Shown piece after piece: positions 12,248 to 24,785 of a DNA stretch of 64,000 nucleotides (position 1 is the stretch's first letter; the number at the start of each line of letters is the position of its first letter). The translations under genes were made by a program, and so were the position numbers. Source of the stretch: Cyanoderma ruficeps (taxonomy: Eukaryota; Chordata; Aves; Passeriformes; Timaliidae); contig VZDJ01000594.1 in the NCBI GenBank assembly GCA_008694505.1, positions 5,300,086 through 5,364,085 of the forward strand, written 5' to 3'. The notes beneath the pieces were generated by a model. The model was not told the DNA's origin, ran no database searches, and saw only the letters and a list, made by a program, of their open reading frames with translations.

Positions 12248-15200
12248 TGAGTAAATGAACGATTTCAGTGAAATCCAAATAAGGATGAATCTGCTCACTT
12301 GAATCCCCTGTTCACAGCCAATGAACTTCCCTGTGAAACGGAGCTTGCCCTCCTGGCTTGCCATGTATTGATCTAAAACATCTTTCCTGAGCCTTCTCTC
12401 TCCTTTTCCTCCTACAGGCAAAAGGTTAGTGTTAGATAATAGTATTCATTTTCCAGACATCTGCACATGTTTTAATAGCCTTTAGAAGGTTTGAAATGGT
12501 TTTTGTTTGACCACCACAGGGCTAAAATGCCATTAAGGCTTAGATTGTAGCAATACATAACAATCATAGCCCTGTAGTTCAACCTGGCAATAAAAAAGCT
12601 AATTTATTTTACTGGAGATTTAAATTAATGTGATGAACTCCTCTCTAACAGGAGCTGTAACACCACTCTCACTAAAAATACCACGTCCCTGCATATTTTC
12701 AAAGCCAGATAGAACGCTTGTGTCAAACCTTGTGTATGTATTGTGTGTGTGCTATTTTGGAGTGTTTGCACGTGTGTTTGTGTGTCCATATGAAACTCCT
12801 ACTGTTCCTGAGACCATTTTAATTTTTCTGTCATATCTTCATTCTGAGCCTCTTTTCTTCTGTCATCTGGCTCGTAGGCTCAGCAAGAAGTGATTAATAA
12901 GGTAGTCTCCAGTGTTAGCATTGGGCTCTGTTTAACACCTTGATAGCTGGAATTGTCTTGTGGACAAAAATTGTTGCTGCTTAGGTCAATTCAGTTGAAA
13001 ATAGTTTTTAAAGCAGACCTGTGCATTTATTTAATTAGGATATTTTTGAAAATCTAGGAAAGAAATATTTAGACTTCAGACAGTTATTATCATTTCCAGC
13101 TGTATGCCAGAGGAAAGCTTCAGCTTATCCCATTATAAAGTGATAAAGCAGCATCTGATGGCAGCAGCTTCTGTGATAAAATGATCATGGCAGCGCTGAG
13201 AACGAATCTAATAAGGGAATTGATCTGTGGATTCCAATTCTAGTAGAGCCAACACTGATCAACATAAATGTCAATAAGAAGATCTCACTGAGGTCTGCCT
13301 AATTCCTTTAGATTATTTTGGAGCATAGTCAGAAAGTGAATGTGAAAATGGATTTTAAACTGGAGGGATCACAAAGGCAAAGACCAATGTTATGTTGTGC
13401 TACCAGGAATGTCACTGGCTGTCATTGTATGAGCAGTTTAGCAGCAGGTTGAAATTAGTGAGTAGCTTTTAATCATATAAGGATTCATAATGCAATGACT
13501 GTTGCAGGAGTGAGAGTTTTCTTCTGTATTTTTATATTAAAGCATTTCTTAAATACAGTGAAATAATAAAAAACAGCCTGCCTTTTACTGCTGAAACATA
13601 GATAGCATGTGTAGGGCATGCCAGAAAAGATTAATGGTATAATTCCTCCTTGTTGCAGGACTTCAGTGCAAAGTTGTTTCCTAGACTCCCTCTGACAATG
13701 CTGAAGTGTTGAAAACAAAATGGTTTTGTTAGTGGACAGTGTAACAACAGCAGGTGTCAGGATGTTCAGGATGTGCCCTTCACTCCTTGGTGTTGCCATA
13801 GTTCACATAATTCCACCTGTGTGGTGCTGGCCCTCGTTGAGCACAGTGGAATTGACTTACTAAGCAGTGTTAGATCAATGGGAAGACATTTAGAAAAACA
13901 AGGGACAAAATACAAATATGTACTTAATAAAAGGCTCAACTCCTGCACATCACTATTCTCACAGCACGGCTGTTTCACCATACTCCAAGGAGTCTTCCAT
14001 TTGCAAGCTCATTGAAAACATTTTTTCATTAATTATTCATGTTCTGAGTAGCTGATTACTCGGTCATTGATGTAAACTGTTGACTTTACGGTAATTACAA
14101 ACCACAGGGAACTTTATACATCCATTTTCCTAAGAAATTAAATTAGCTCATTTTCATATTACTGGAATATTTACAGACTCCTACCATAGTGCTATTAAAA
14201 TGAGAACTAACACTTTGGAATCTCAGAGCTTGAAAACACTGATAGACATATAAAATGAAAACTGGGATCAGAGGGGATTACTTTGTGTCTTTCAATGTAA
14301 CCTTTATTTAAAGTAGTTTATAAAAATTAATAAACCTAAGGATTTGAAACAGGAGTAATTTTAGCCTTACATTAATGTTGTCAACTCTCTGTAAAATACA
14401 GAGAGATTATGCTGTTTGTGTTTTTACATCAAATACCTGCTTAATACCTCCCAATTTATACCCTAGAATAGAAGTTTTCCAGCCTTTGGAGTTACTTGAG
14501 GTCTAATTCTCTGAGTTTTGCCATTTCTGGGGCAGCTCAATAGTAACAGAGAGCTGCAAGCTTGGGAACTCTGCAGGCGACTCAAATCAAACTTTGTTTT
14601 ACTTTTTGTACTGGAATTGCCTTGTTAGCAGGATTTTCTGATTTTTTTTAGCACCCTAATCTTCCATACAAATGTTTCTAGTATCATATCCTTGTACTTT
14701 GTCTTGGATGTTGCCTTAGTCTCAGTAAACTCACCCAGAGGATTTGCCAGCAAAATGACAAACCCCTGTTAATTCCAAGGTTGGATTTAAAGTCTAGCAT
14801 CTTCTGTAAAGGTTTTTTAGAAAATTGTTCCTGGTAGGAGGGAAAAACAACAAAACCAGATGGAAAATACCAAATTAGAGCTTCCATGGAAGTATTTTTA
14901 TTAGATTAATGGAAAATTTAGATCCAGACACTTCACTTGAAATTTAAGTACTAGCTGAGAACTTCCTTTTTTTTTTCTTTTTTTTCTTTGATACTAGGAA
15001 ATCATTTAGTTTACTGAAATGCATGTTAAAGCTAGTCCTTTAATACTCACTTAGGTATAACGTGACCTCCTATCACCACTGAGCAATACTGCATGTTTGT
15101 GATTGTTTCCTGTATTTTAAAGAGCTGGTGGTAGGATCAATAAAAGTCTCCAACTGTTTGCTCAGACCACTGGAAGAATTATCCTGGGCCTCACCTACTG

Positions 15201-15747
15201 TGTGTTAACCCTTTCCTCCCACCAAAAATAAATACAGCCAGCTATGGTGGTGGTCTGCTGTGGTAACAGGTGTTGAGAGCCCTCGCAGCAACAGATGGAG
15301 AAAACTGAGTTAATCTGCCTAAGAGAGAGCAGAATTTGAAATGTGAAAGACAATGTACATGCTTGTACTAAATAAAGGTGTAAGGTGTAAGAATTGTGAG
15401 CTTCTTTGCCTGTTCCAGACTGAGCTGTAGAATGTTCCATGCTTTTTGTCAAATATCAAATATCTCCACTAACAGCTTGGGCTGTTGGAAATGGTACCTG
15501 CAGCAACAGAGAAACAGAAAAACTGGCTTAACGTGGTGCATTGGCTTTGCAGTCAGAAATTGGATGTTCTTGGCTGTGCAGAGCTTTATTTATAGCTTTT
15601 AGAGGCCTAAGTGATGAACATCTGATTACTTTGCATTAGGGAGGAGTATTTTAAACAGTCAAAGGGTGCTAGTTTCTCACTCCAGTTTTAGTCCCAATCC
15701 TGTAAATGGTTAAACATGGCCCAACATTAAAAGAAAAAATAATTTTC

Positions 15748-15900
15748 ATAGAATTGTGGACTGGTTTGTGTTGGTCCTGACCTAAAAGCTCATCTCTTTC
15801 CAACCTCCCTGCCATGGACAAGGATACCACTAACTAGACCTGGTTTTCATTTACTACAAAGTTCAAGCAGTGTTAGCCATGAAGTTCTCCAGGAAGTGGA
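15748..15900 (-). mobile_element. CR1 LINE remnant, antisense 3' end
   Basis: The block starts TTCATAGAATTGTGGACTGG and continues with TTTCCAACCTCCCTGCCATG, GACAAGGATACCACTAACTAGACC and CAAGCAGTGTTAGCCATGAA. This order matches the antisense 3' UTR of avian CR1 elements, heavily diverged. It is about 150 bases, with no coding capacity. Confidence 0.75.
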
Positions 15901-18900
15901 TAGTAGGAAATAATTCTGAATTTTCTATTGAATAGATGACTTCCAGAGCTGAAAATAATTATTATGCTTTTGGTTTTGTGATATCAATTATATACAATAA
16001 CGCATCAAGCATTTCTCTGTTTACACAGTGTACGGTTGCAAGTATATTTTCTATGCTGGTGATTATTAGAATTCAAGAAATGGAAGCATCTTCTTGCAGC
16101 TTTCACTTTTGCTTAATATTTGGCTGGTTTTTGTCAACAACCACTTGTTCTACTCTCTTTAGAAGGCAGAATTTCCATATGTCAAAAGAATATATAAGCC
16201 AAAGTCTTATTTGTCTAAAGGCAAAATTGATTTCTACTTTCAGAATTACTACTATTTTTTCCTTAACTACACTTAATTTTCTCCTTAATTCCAGAATATT
16301 TAGTGGATGAGAAGTTCACACTTTGTTTTTTGAACAGTGCATGTTCTATTCTAGGTAACTTTTGGTGGAATAGGTGAAGGATGTTCTCATCTCCAGCTGA
16401 ACTTCTCTCTGAAATGTATCTGCCTTCAAAAATCAAGATTTTGTTTAATGAAACAGTATGCTTCTACATAAACTGATAATATATGAATATCTTGCCTAAT
16501 AATATTTTTTTCTTTCTGTGGCCTACTGCCTTTATGGTGAAATGGAAATGAGAAGGTTTTCCTTGCCGGCCCAATTTCAATGGCTGGGCTACAGAGGGAA
16601 GCAGGCCAGAATGTGCCTGTTCAGGTTTGTGAAAAACAAAAAGGCAGGAGAGGGCCCACACAGAAAACAAACATTTACAGCTCTGGCATGCAGCAGCAGG
16701 ATGAAAATGTCTCCTTGGTATCTGGAGAGAGAATTTTGTTCCTGTGAATGATAGACTTTGGCTCACGTGAGAAAAGCAAAGCCAATTGATTTAATAGCAA
16801 TTAACTCATCCAATATTGGAGAGCTGTGTACTCTTTGGCATAATTCATTGAAAATTGTTCTGGCGATGCTGCAGACCATTAGATGTTTAAAAAGGAGATG
16901 GGAACTGATAGATATTCTACAGAGATAGAGTCAAGAGGCACAATGGTTAGGGGAGTCTGTAATATTGCCTTGTGCCAGCAGGTAGTGGCTTTCTTTTATC
17001 TTCCTAGAAAGTCTTAATAAGAATGCTGCTGGGGCAGGGGGAGCTGACCTGCTAGGTGATGGATTGGTTATCTGCCTGCCAGATAATTGTGCTTTGTTTT
17101 CATTTTTCATGTGGGTTACAGGAGTTATTCTTGGCATTGAACCACAACAGGCGCTGCCTTTTCTGCATCACTCTCACAGGTGAAGGAGGAGCTTTGCTGC
17201 TGTTGGTCACAGGCATCTTGCAGAGAAGTCCCCTCTGCTCTGCCCTGGCCTCTCAGCACCCGCGTTCTGGAGGGACATGGGTCCACTCAAGCTAAGATGG
17301 AAAAACTTTTTAGTCCATACCTCCCCTGTAGTACTCAGTACAGGGTAATTTCCAAGGAAGTTGGCCCAGTCCATGCTGTTCGCAGTTCTATATGGATTTT
17401 CAGGTCTGCAGCCCAATGATCCTGATGCTTTCCTGTTTCCAGAGGGATCCAGGCACCCCCCAGCACCTCTTAAGTATTGCTCATTTTCCCCTTATCATTA
17501 TATAGGGAACCAGCAAATGTGGAAGATAACCTGGATTTATAGTTGTAACTCCTCAGTTTCATATTTAAGTATTCACTTAAACTGATGTGATCTCTTCCAT
17601 GGAAGTAATTTTGTTGCATTGTGTCACGATAGCATCAACAGTGATTTTAACACTGTACAATTCTCAAGGCGGCTGTAACTCCTTGATCTAGTTATGTGAC
17701 TGTCATCTGAAAATAACCATAAAGGACACAGTACATTTTGTGTATCTCAGAAGAAATCAGAATGAAGATACATAGTTAGCACAATCTGTTACTTGAATTT
17801 GAATGCATCATTAATGAGTTTTTTTAACAAATACTAGAGTTTTCCCCATTCTTTAATTAGACAATGGAGAAGGAAAAAGAAAAATAAATGAAAGAGAAAC
17901 ATTTTTTCTTATGCGTTTCTTTTGTAATTGGATGACTTGCTTCAGAGCTGTGTGATTATATTTAATTAATGACCTCAAACTTTATTATGCTGTTTGTTAA
18001 TGCTAGTCATTGTGCTGACCACCTCTGTTAGTTTATTTGCATATGTGTGGGGAGGAATATTCCCAATGTGATGATCTCATTTGATACAGAAATATAATCA
18101 CATTATGCATCTTGAGAACACACTTTTCTTCTCTGTTAATCATTTTAGTCTGCTGATTTGCCTTTGGTGCTGCGGTTTTATGGAGTCACTGTGTTTAACA
18201 GTGGCAGAGGTGACTCAAACACAGCGTGACCCCTGTGCAGCCCAGCCCCTCTGGTCACTGAGACACTGGGGAGGGTCCCCCGGAGCCCTGACCTGCTTCC
18301 AACTGGGCTGTGGCTGATCACTGGGCAGAAATCGTTTCTGATTTCTGCCTGTTCCGACCGGGCTGATCTCTGCTCTTATGGCTGACACAGATTCTGTGTT
18401 CTGTAAGTAACACTAAATTTCATTGGATGACATTGCAGGGGAATATTTTGTTTCCCTCATTGAAATGTTTCTATGTTCCCATTTAAGTAATAAAATGGGA
18501 AAAATGGGAAGACAGTATTACAACCGTAAAATTCCTCTAGTGCTATTTCTAGGATCCTTTTCTTCTGGAAAAATACATTTTCACCTATAAATGTTCATCC
18601 ATCTCAGATGTCCCCAGTCATCATCTCCAATGCACAGATCTGACTATTGCAGCTTCCGCTAAAATATCTCTGACTGGTTTCCCTGGAGAAAGTAATTAAT
18701 ATGTCCTCAAACCACTTGTTCATGGCACTAGTGACTCTTGGGTTTGAAAACAGTGGAATTCTCTGGTGGCCTGGTGATGCAGTTGGAATTATTGTCAAGA
18801 GGAACAAATGTACAAACTCAGTAAATCTGTGACTTTAGGCAGGCATTTTACCTGGAGTTTAAATCTTTAACAAACACCTGACAGTAATACTAGTGGTAGC

Positions 18901-20537
18901 ACTTTGAAAGGTGCATGCTGAATAACGAGGCATCACTGATGTTAAAAACACATAGCCTGGATGTAGTTAATATTTATAATGAAAAGTATCTTGGATACTG
19001 AGTTCTTTCAGCGTTTTAATCTATTCAAGAATATAGTGGATAATACATATTTATACAGAATATTGATCACTGAAAATATTTTCCATAATCTCTCTGCAAC
19101 AGACAGTACCTCCTTAATAAAACTGCATGAATAAGTAACTCTTGAGAAATGACTCCAAAATTCATAATTAGAAGTTTTTTTAAAAAATTCCTAGATTGTC
19201 TGGAATAGAAGCCTGAAGCAGAGCATGCAGATAACAGAGGCTGTAGGAATGGCTGCCTGCTTTGTTCTCTAGCAGATTAATTTCTGCAGTGGGTACCCAG
19301 AGAGCAGGCTGGGGAGTAGCTGGGTGTAAGATACTGTGTGACTTGCATTTCAGGGCCATGCAGAGAACTACACTGTGTGGAGGCTCTTCTGGCTATAGAT
19401 TCTTTTCCCCTCTTTGGCCAGTCTTTTTGGATGGACAGGGTGATGGGGCAGTCACACAGCCTTGACAAATGCATATATACATGGTTTACATCCCTCACAG
19501 AGTCCTCTGGCAAAGCACCTGGCAGGGTCTGCACCTTTTGTTCCTCCAAGCTTAGGGGGGTAGATGTGGTCTCTTAGGTTGCAAGCCTGGAGAATTAATG
19601 GGAAAGTGAAAAGAGCCTGATCCAAAGTCCTTTTTTCTGGGGTTTTATTTTTTTAGTCTGTTTTCATTGATTTCAGTGGGCCGTGAGTTAGATCCATAGG
19701 CCTGTTACATGGTGTGGTGGCCCAGGACTAACAAGAGTGCAGATACTTTCTTCTTTTGAAGTCATTGGCTGAGGCATTCACATAAATCATGGATTTTATT
19801 GAAACTGCAATTAAACCAAACCAGGCTTAATGCAGACTGAAAGCCTTAGAATTAGTGTACAGGGGAACATGGAGGGAAAGGCACAAGCTTAGCCATCCTT
19901 CCAAGCAAAACTGAGAAAAGAACTGTGTATATAATCGAACAGCATGTGAATATTAATGCACAAAATCCTCTGAGTCCCCAGTTCCCTGATGCAATTATTT
20001 TCTATTCACATTAATTGTTCCTAACAGATGACATTAATGACTTTGAGTTAAAATGTGTGCAGAGGAGGCCTTCAGCAGATCAATGCTGGTTAAAAATAGG
20101 GTCACTTTTGCAATCATTCACCCAAGGTGTAACAGCTCGTAAATAAAACAACATTAACATGTTGATTGATTTATAAATGTTAATTTTGTAGTTCATTTTT
20201 ATGCTTTTTTTCCTGAAACCTGTCAAACTCTGTGGATAATGGTGGGACTCATGTTCATTTGTTACTGTTGTGTGTGAAGTAATGATAAGTTGCAAAGGAG
20301 TGACTAGAAGAAAAAGTAGAGTTTGTTTTGGATGAAGAATGATCTGTCCTCCAGACAGGAAGTCTTGGACAAAGTAAGCACAAAGAGCAACATTTCAAAT
20401 TAGAACAAATCCTCTTTTACCTCAGGCTCTTCATTTCCCTTGAAATTTAACAGCAGAGTTTGGAATTTTAGAAAATGCTGATCTGCTGAATATCTGACAA
20501 ATGCTTATGCTTTCCTCCTTCCCTTCTGCCCCCCCAG

Positions 20538-20642
20538 AAACTGCATTCACGCATCTTGGACCTCTCATCTGGGGATTTGCTTTCAGAAGTAGAACGAAAC
20601 CGAAGCCTGGTGCAAGCTCGAAGTGCTGATGCTCAGATGCTC
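20538..20642 (+). CDS. NCKAP5: NCKAP5 coding exon, KLHSR/DLLSEVER block
   Basis: This 105-base exon (35 codons, phase 0 at both ends) follows a strong acceptor (CTTCTGCCCCCCCAG) and ends at the donor CTC|GTGAGTGT. The translation starts KLHSRILDLSSGDLLSEVER and ends SADAQML, and it continues directly from the LLLQ of the preceding exon 19 kb upstream. It is a short amphipathic, charged segment closing the coiled-coil region. Open reading continues past the donor for 37 codons to a stop at about 20753, but the donor is near consensus, so that extension is taken as intron. Like its neighbours it is phase-symmetric. Confidence 0.93.
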
Positions 20643-23600
20643 GTGAGTGTTTGTGCTGCCCTCGTTCCCGTCATCTGGAACCTCCTTTTCTCCTCGGAAG
20701 TCTGGTGTCAGGGAAGAGCCATAAAGCTGATCTCTGAATTGAAACGCTGTTGAGGCAGATAACAATGCTTTTACTTCCTTCTGTTCTCTGAAATTCAATA
20801 TTGTGTCCTCGGTTGATATAGTGAGCAGATAGTGTCACCGTGCACAAAAAAAGCGTAAATCTTAGCAATGTCCCCAGTGCACCTTTTTGGGTATTGATTA
20901 CATCTCAGAATCTCTGAGAAATGGTCAAGGAGCTTTTTATTAAAGCCCATGCCCCGTATTATTCATCCCACTTTTATGATATATTATGTATGAACTTTTA
21001 AAAATTCATGGGCTCTGCATTTTTTTTTTTTTCAGATGGAGTGAGCTTTGTGCTTATTTGGCAAAACGTTCACCAGCGTGGCTTTCATGTTTCATTGTCA
21101 AAGAGAAAAGTAGCTTAAAAAACAAAAATCACATGCAGGGAAACAAAGAGTACAAGAACAGAACATTGAACCTGCTTGTGCCTTTGATCTTGAAGGATAG
21201 TTGTGTCAACAAAAATGTAATCTTCCTTGTAATACCTACTTTAATGAAAAGGCATTGTTTCAAAGGTTCAAAAAAATGCAAACAACCTTTTGCATTATAT
21301 TTAATTAAGCCTTCAGGTTAAGTTGCTCTAATGTAGAGTTTTGTGTCTTTAATGGTCTGATTATTTCAATTTTCTCTGATTTCAAGTGAAAATTACATTT
21401 TTAAGCTGTAATACTACATTCAGGACTTTTTACTCTAATTTCATTAAAGGTAATGACTAAAGAGTCATGATTACAAAAAATTAAAATTTTACTGTGTCAG
21501 TTAATAGACCCATATGCAAGTTAAATGTATTTAATTAATGCATCATAAACATGCTATTCAAAATACTTTCTTGAATAATTTAGAGAACAAAGGCAAATTG
21601 AAGGGGAAGACTCCACTCTCTTAAGTGATCTAAATGCAATCTAGAAACTGAGTAGATACTCTACTTCATAATCTGGAGTGACATGATATTTTTTGCACAT
21701 TTTCTTCTCTCTTAAAGGTGATTACAGTAATATACTGTTCTTCTGCTTTGCTTAGATAGCTCCATTTTTTCCCATTGCTGAAGCCGTAGGACCAAATACC
21801 TTTCTCCTCTCTTAGGTGCTAAGGAAACAAAGTGAGAGGATGGAGAGGCTCTCAGACTAGCTGAAGATGAGAGGAAGGCAATACTTGTCTCTGTGCTGTG
21901 ATCTTTTTCCTCCTGCAGGAGATGCTCAAAGGAGAGGATTTACAGGCATCCTTCCCCTGAATGCTGTGGTGGCTGGGACACAACCCAGTGAAAAGGGCAG
22001 AATTCCACATGAAGTGCTTTCCCAATGCCAGGGCCAAAATGCAGAGGAATGGCCAGAACAAGCAGCTGCTGCCATTGGCCTCTGTTCAGTCACCGTCCCC
22101 AGGAGTGACACTGCCACAGCTGAGGAAGCTGATGGCAGGGGGTCTCCCAGGGGAACCACAATGTCAGAAATAAAGAATCATTTGCCTCAACGAAACAACA
22201 AAATCCTCTTCAGAGCCAAAAACGCAGGCATCAGCCTGCCAGTGATGCTGAAAGATGTATTCTTCCCAGAGCCACTGGATTTAAAGGCTGCATCCATTCC
22301 TCCTGCATCCATTTGACTTCTAGGAGAGCATGTACCAATAATTCCCAGAGGTGAAATGTGCTCTTGGTGCCTCTAAATGATTTTCTCATTCACAGGTTTT
22401 GCCTGTGACGAAGACTAATGATTTGCCCTGTAGTTACGTTTGTCAAAACCAGAACATTATGATGTCAGTTGAGCGATGAACAGCTGTACTGATGAACTCC
22501 TCAGCAGTAAAAATTCTGCTTTCTCCCATTCAGCTGAGAAAAGGTTCAACCCCGGTCGTAATAAATGGGAAGAACATGGAGGAGTAGATGGAAGAAATTA
22601 GCAGAAGGCCAACAAACATGTCAGTGCATGAGAAGTGCCTACAAACTGAGTGTTGTTCCAAAGATTTCCATGAAGAAGCTGTGTCTAGGGCATACACAGC
22701 CTTGATAATTTTTTTATGGATTCAATAACTTTAGATTTCTTGTTTCTTCCTACGTGTAAATTCTTCATTTAAGCAAAATTAATTTGAAGTATATCTACAT
22801 ACAAAAATTAATAAGTATTGTTTCAGTTTGCCTTAATGAAATCCAAAGGGAACTTTTATTTCGAAGGCACAGAATCATAGATTCAGTTTGGATAGAAAAC
22901 ACCTTTATGATTAAGATCATAAAATCCAATGTTTCACCCACTACTGGGTGGAAAGGTCCCTTGAGATCACTAAGTCCAACTGTTAATCCAGCAGTGCCAA
23001 TCCCACCACTAAACCATGTCCCCGGGCGCCACATCTACACAGCTTTTCAATCCCTTCAGGGATGCTGACTCAACCACTTCACTGCTCCGTTGCTTGACAA
23101 CTCTTTTAGTGAAGGAATTTTTCCTAATAGCCAATCTAAACGTCGCCTGGTACAACTTGAGGCTGTTTCCTCTTTTCCTATCAGTTTCTGCTTGGGAGAA
23201 GAGACTGACCCCCACCTCATTACAACCTCTTTTCATGTAGTCATGTCTGGTGTTCCTGGTAATTAAAATGATGTCTGATTCTGTAAGGAAACTGGAGAAC
23301 AGTGCAAGCACTTACCACTAAAGAAGCTCCAATGCTGTTAGGCTCAAGAGTATTAGTTTGAAAACAAATTAAAGGCATCCTGGCTACTCCTACAGAGGTT
23401 TAATATTTTACCTAAAGTGCTATCTACTCTTCATTACTCTCTTCCTCAAAGCTGGCACTTAGTCACAGTCAGCTGAAATTGCATTTGGAAAGGGGCGATA
23501 ACTACACAAGTACTAAAGGCAGCCATAAAGTGTCAATAAATTGCATAAGCAAGAGGCTTCAGCTGTCTGCGAGCGACACGAAGATGGATTGTCCTACGTC

Positions 23601-24117
23601 AGAGAGTTTCTTAGACAAAGCTTTGAACTAGATAGGAAACCAAAATTAGACTGTAATGGAGAGATTCCATTCTCAGTGGACATTCTGCTCAGGATACTAA
23701 ATTAATTTACCTTGTCCAAGCTGTGCAGCCTCATCTGTTACATTGTGGGGCTATAATGCAGTTGTCAAGATGTACTTGTATTCTTATAACTTTGTTTTCT
23801 GTATCTTACTGGTGCATGCTGCTTATGTATGAAGCATAATTCAAATAGACTCAGAATAATCTTTACCGTAAGAAGAGCAGAATACTAGTCCAAGAATAAA
23901 GAAGAAAACATTGAGGATTGTGGAGTTTTTTCCCCTGACAAATGAAATCATTAGCAATTTTAAATTTAGTTCTCTGTATTAAATTTACCAGATGTTAAAT
24001 TGCATGAGAGGAAGGCGTAAGTGGCTTACTTGCCTTTTCTTTGCCATTCTTAATCAAGGGGAAGTTAAATGATCGTTTTCTACCCATAAGATATTTCAAT
24101 TTCTGCTCATATTCTAG
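20643..24117 (+). other. NCKAP5: Intron of NCKAP5, 3.5 kb
   Basis: This intron has a GTGAGT donor and a TTCTAG acceptor. It carries a CR1 fragment (22869-23265) and a locally GC-richer stretch (about 21880-22330) that is open for 149 codons from 21867 but has no recognisable protein and no matching splice sites. Otherwise it is AT-rich sequence without visible features. Confidence 0.85.
22869..23265 (-). mobile_element. CR1 LINE fragment, antisense 3' end
   Basis: It begins CACAGAATCATAGATTCAG and contains AAGTCCAACTGTTAATCCAG, CCACTAAACCATGTCCCCGG, GCGCCACATCTACACAGC and GAAGGAATTTTTCCTAATAG. These are the same order and orientation of blocks as in the copy at 204-830, so both likely come from a related CR1 subfamily. 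A near-duplicated stretch near its start (AAGATCATAAAATCCAATG, then GAGATCACTAAGTCCAACTG) looks like a local internal duplication. No intact reading frame. Confidence 0.87.
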
Positions 24118-24306
24118 GAATGCCAGCAGAATGTGAAATCCAGCATACCTGTCTTGAAATGCCAGAGTCAATTAAATATGACAGGCTCTAGCCGCCTGTA
24201 TCCTCGGAGCAGCTGCAGTAGCAGTGAACTCTCCCTCTCAAGTGCTTGCAGTGAATATTCCAGTGGTTCGTCCTACACTTGGAATGATGGAAAGACAAGT
24301 AAAAGG
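24118..24306 (+). CDS. NCKAP5: NCKAP5 coding exon, Ser-rich block with SSIP motif
   Basis: This 189-base exon (63 codons, phase 0 at both ends) lies between the acceptor CTCATATTCTAG and the donor AAAAGG|GTAAAT. The translation starts ECQQNVKSSIPVLKCQ and contains a serine-rich run (SSCSSSELSLSSACSEYSSG) before SSYTWNDGKTSKR. The tetrapeptide Ser-Ser-Ile-Pro at 24139-24150, next to lysines, fits the SxIP pattern used by EB1-binding microtubule plus-end proteins. Whether it works here is inference. The Ser-rich, low-hydrophobic composition suggests a disordered, phosphorylated linker. It joins in frame to the giant exon (KTSKR|SSVRWDKR). Confidence 0.93.
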
Positions 24307-24785
24307 GTAAATCAAATTAATTTTCTTCGAGTATTACCTCAGGTTAATCTGAAGCAAGATTAATTGAAAAGCTGCCTGTTTCAGAAGTTTTTTTTTTTAC
24401 TTTTCTCTCTCTTTTATATTGAGTTGTCATTAAACTTAACAGTTTAACCTCCCCCCCATTTAATTTTTTTAGCTATTCCTTTATCACTCCAGCTTACGTA
24501 CAGTATCCTCATTTGTTCAGACATTTATTCTGCTTTTCATAGTCCAAACTGTTCTTCCTCTTTTATCTTAATCCTTCCATTCATATTGTTCTTCCTACAG
24601 GTTTTTAATGCACTGCAGCCTTCACACCGCTGTGAAATCCTTTATTAAAAAAGAACTTTGCTATAAATAGCCAAGAATGGAATGGGATGCCTTTATGCAA
24701 CTTCTCTGTCTCTTTACCAAAACGGTAACACTTTTATTGACAGTACTTGTGAGTAACACAAGTCCTTTTCATTTTCTTTTGACAG
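24307..24785 (+). other. NCKAP5: Intron of NCKAP5, 0.48 kb
   Basis: This is a short AT-rich intron with a GTAAAT donor and a TTTTGACAG acceptor. Long pyrimidine tracts run through its second half. Nothing else is visible. Confidence 0.92.

Larger units (their letters stand above)
1422..20537 (+). other. NCKAP5: Intron of NCKAP5, 19.1 kb
   Basis: This intron lies between the exons at 1302-1421 and 20538-20642, with GTAGGA and CCCCCAG borders. It is AT-rich with scattered short open frames, the longest about 124 codons, none with splice context or a recognisable product. It contains a perfect short hairpin at 4406-4432, AT-rich tracts (for example 6742-6790), a GC-richer stretch at about 10900-11460, a poly-T run with an ambiguous base at 12220-12247 and a CR1 remnant at 15748-15900. 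Both flanking phases are 0, so a missed phase-0 exon cannot be excluded, but none is evident. Confidence 0.85.

Noticed and set aside
15936..16310. 124-codon hydrophobic open frame
   Set aside because: AT-rich intron sequence gives runs of Phe, Ile, Ser and Leu codons. No signal peptide context, no supporting borders, and it directly follows a CR1 remnant.
21867..22316. 149-codon open frame on the + strand within an intron
   Set aside because: The stretch is only somewhat GC-richer than its surroundings, other frames on both strands are also open, there are no splice borders that fit the phase of the neighbouring exons, and the translation resembles no protein I know.
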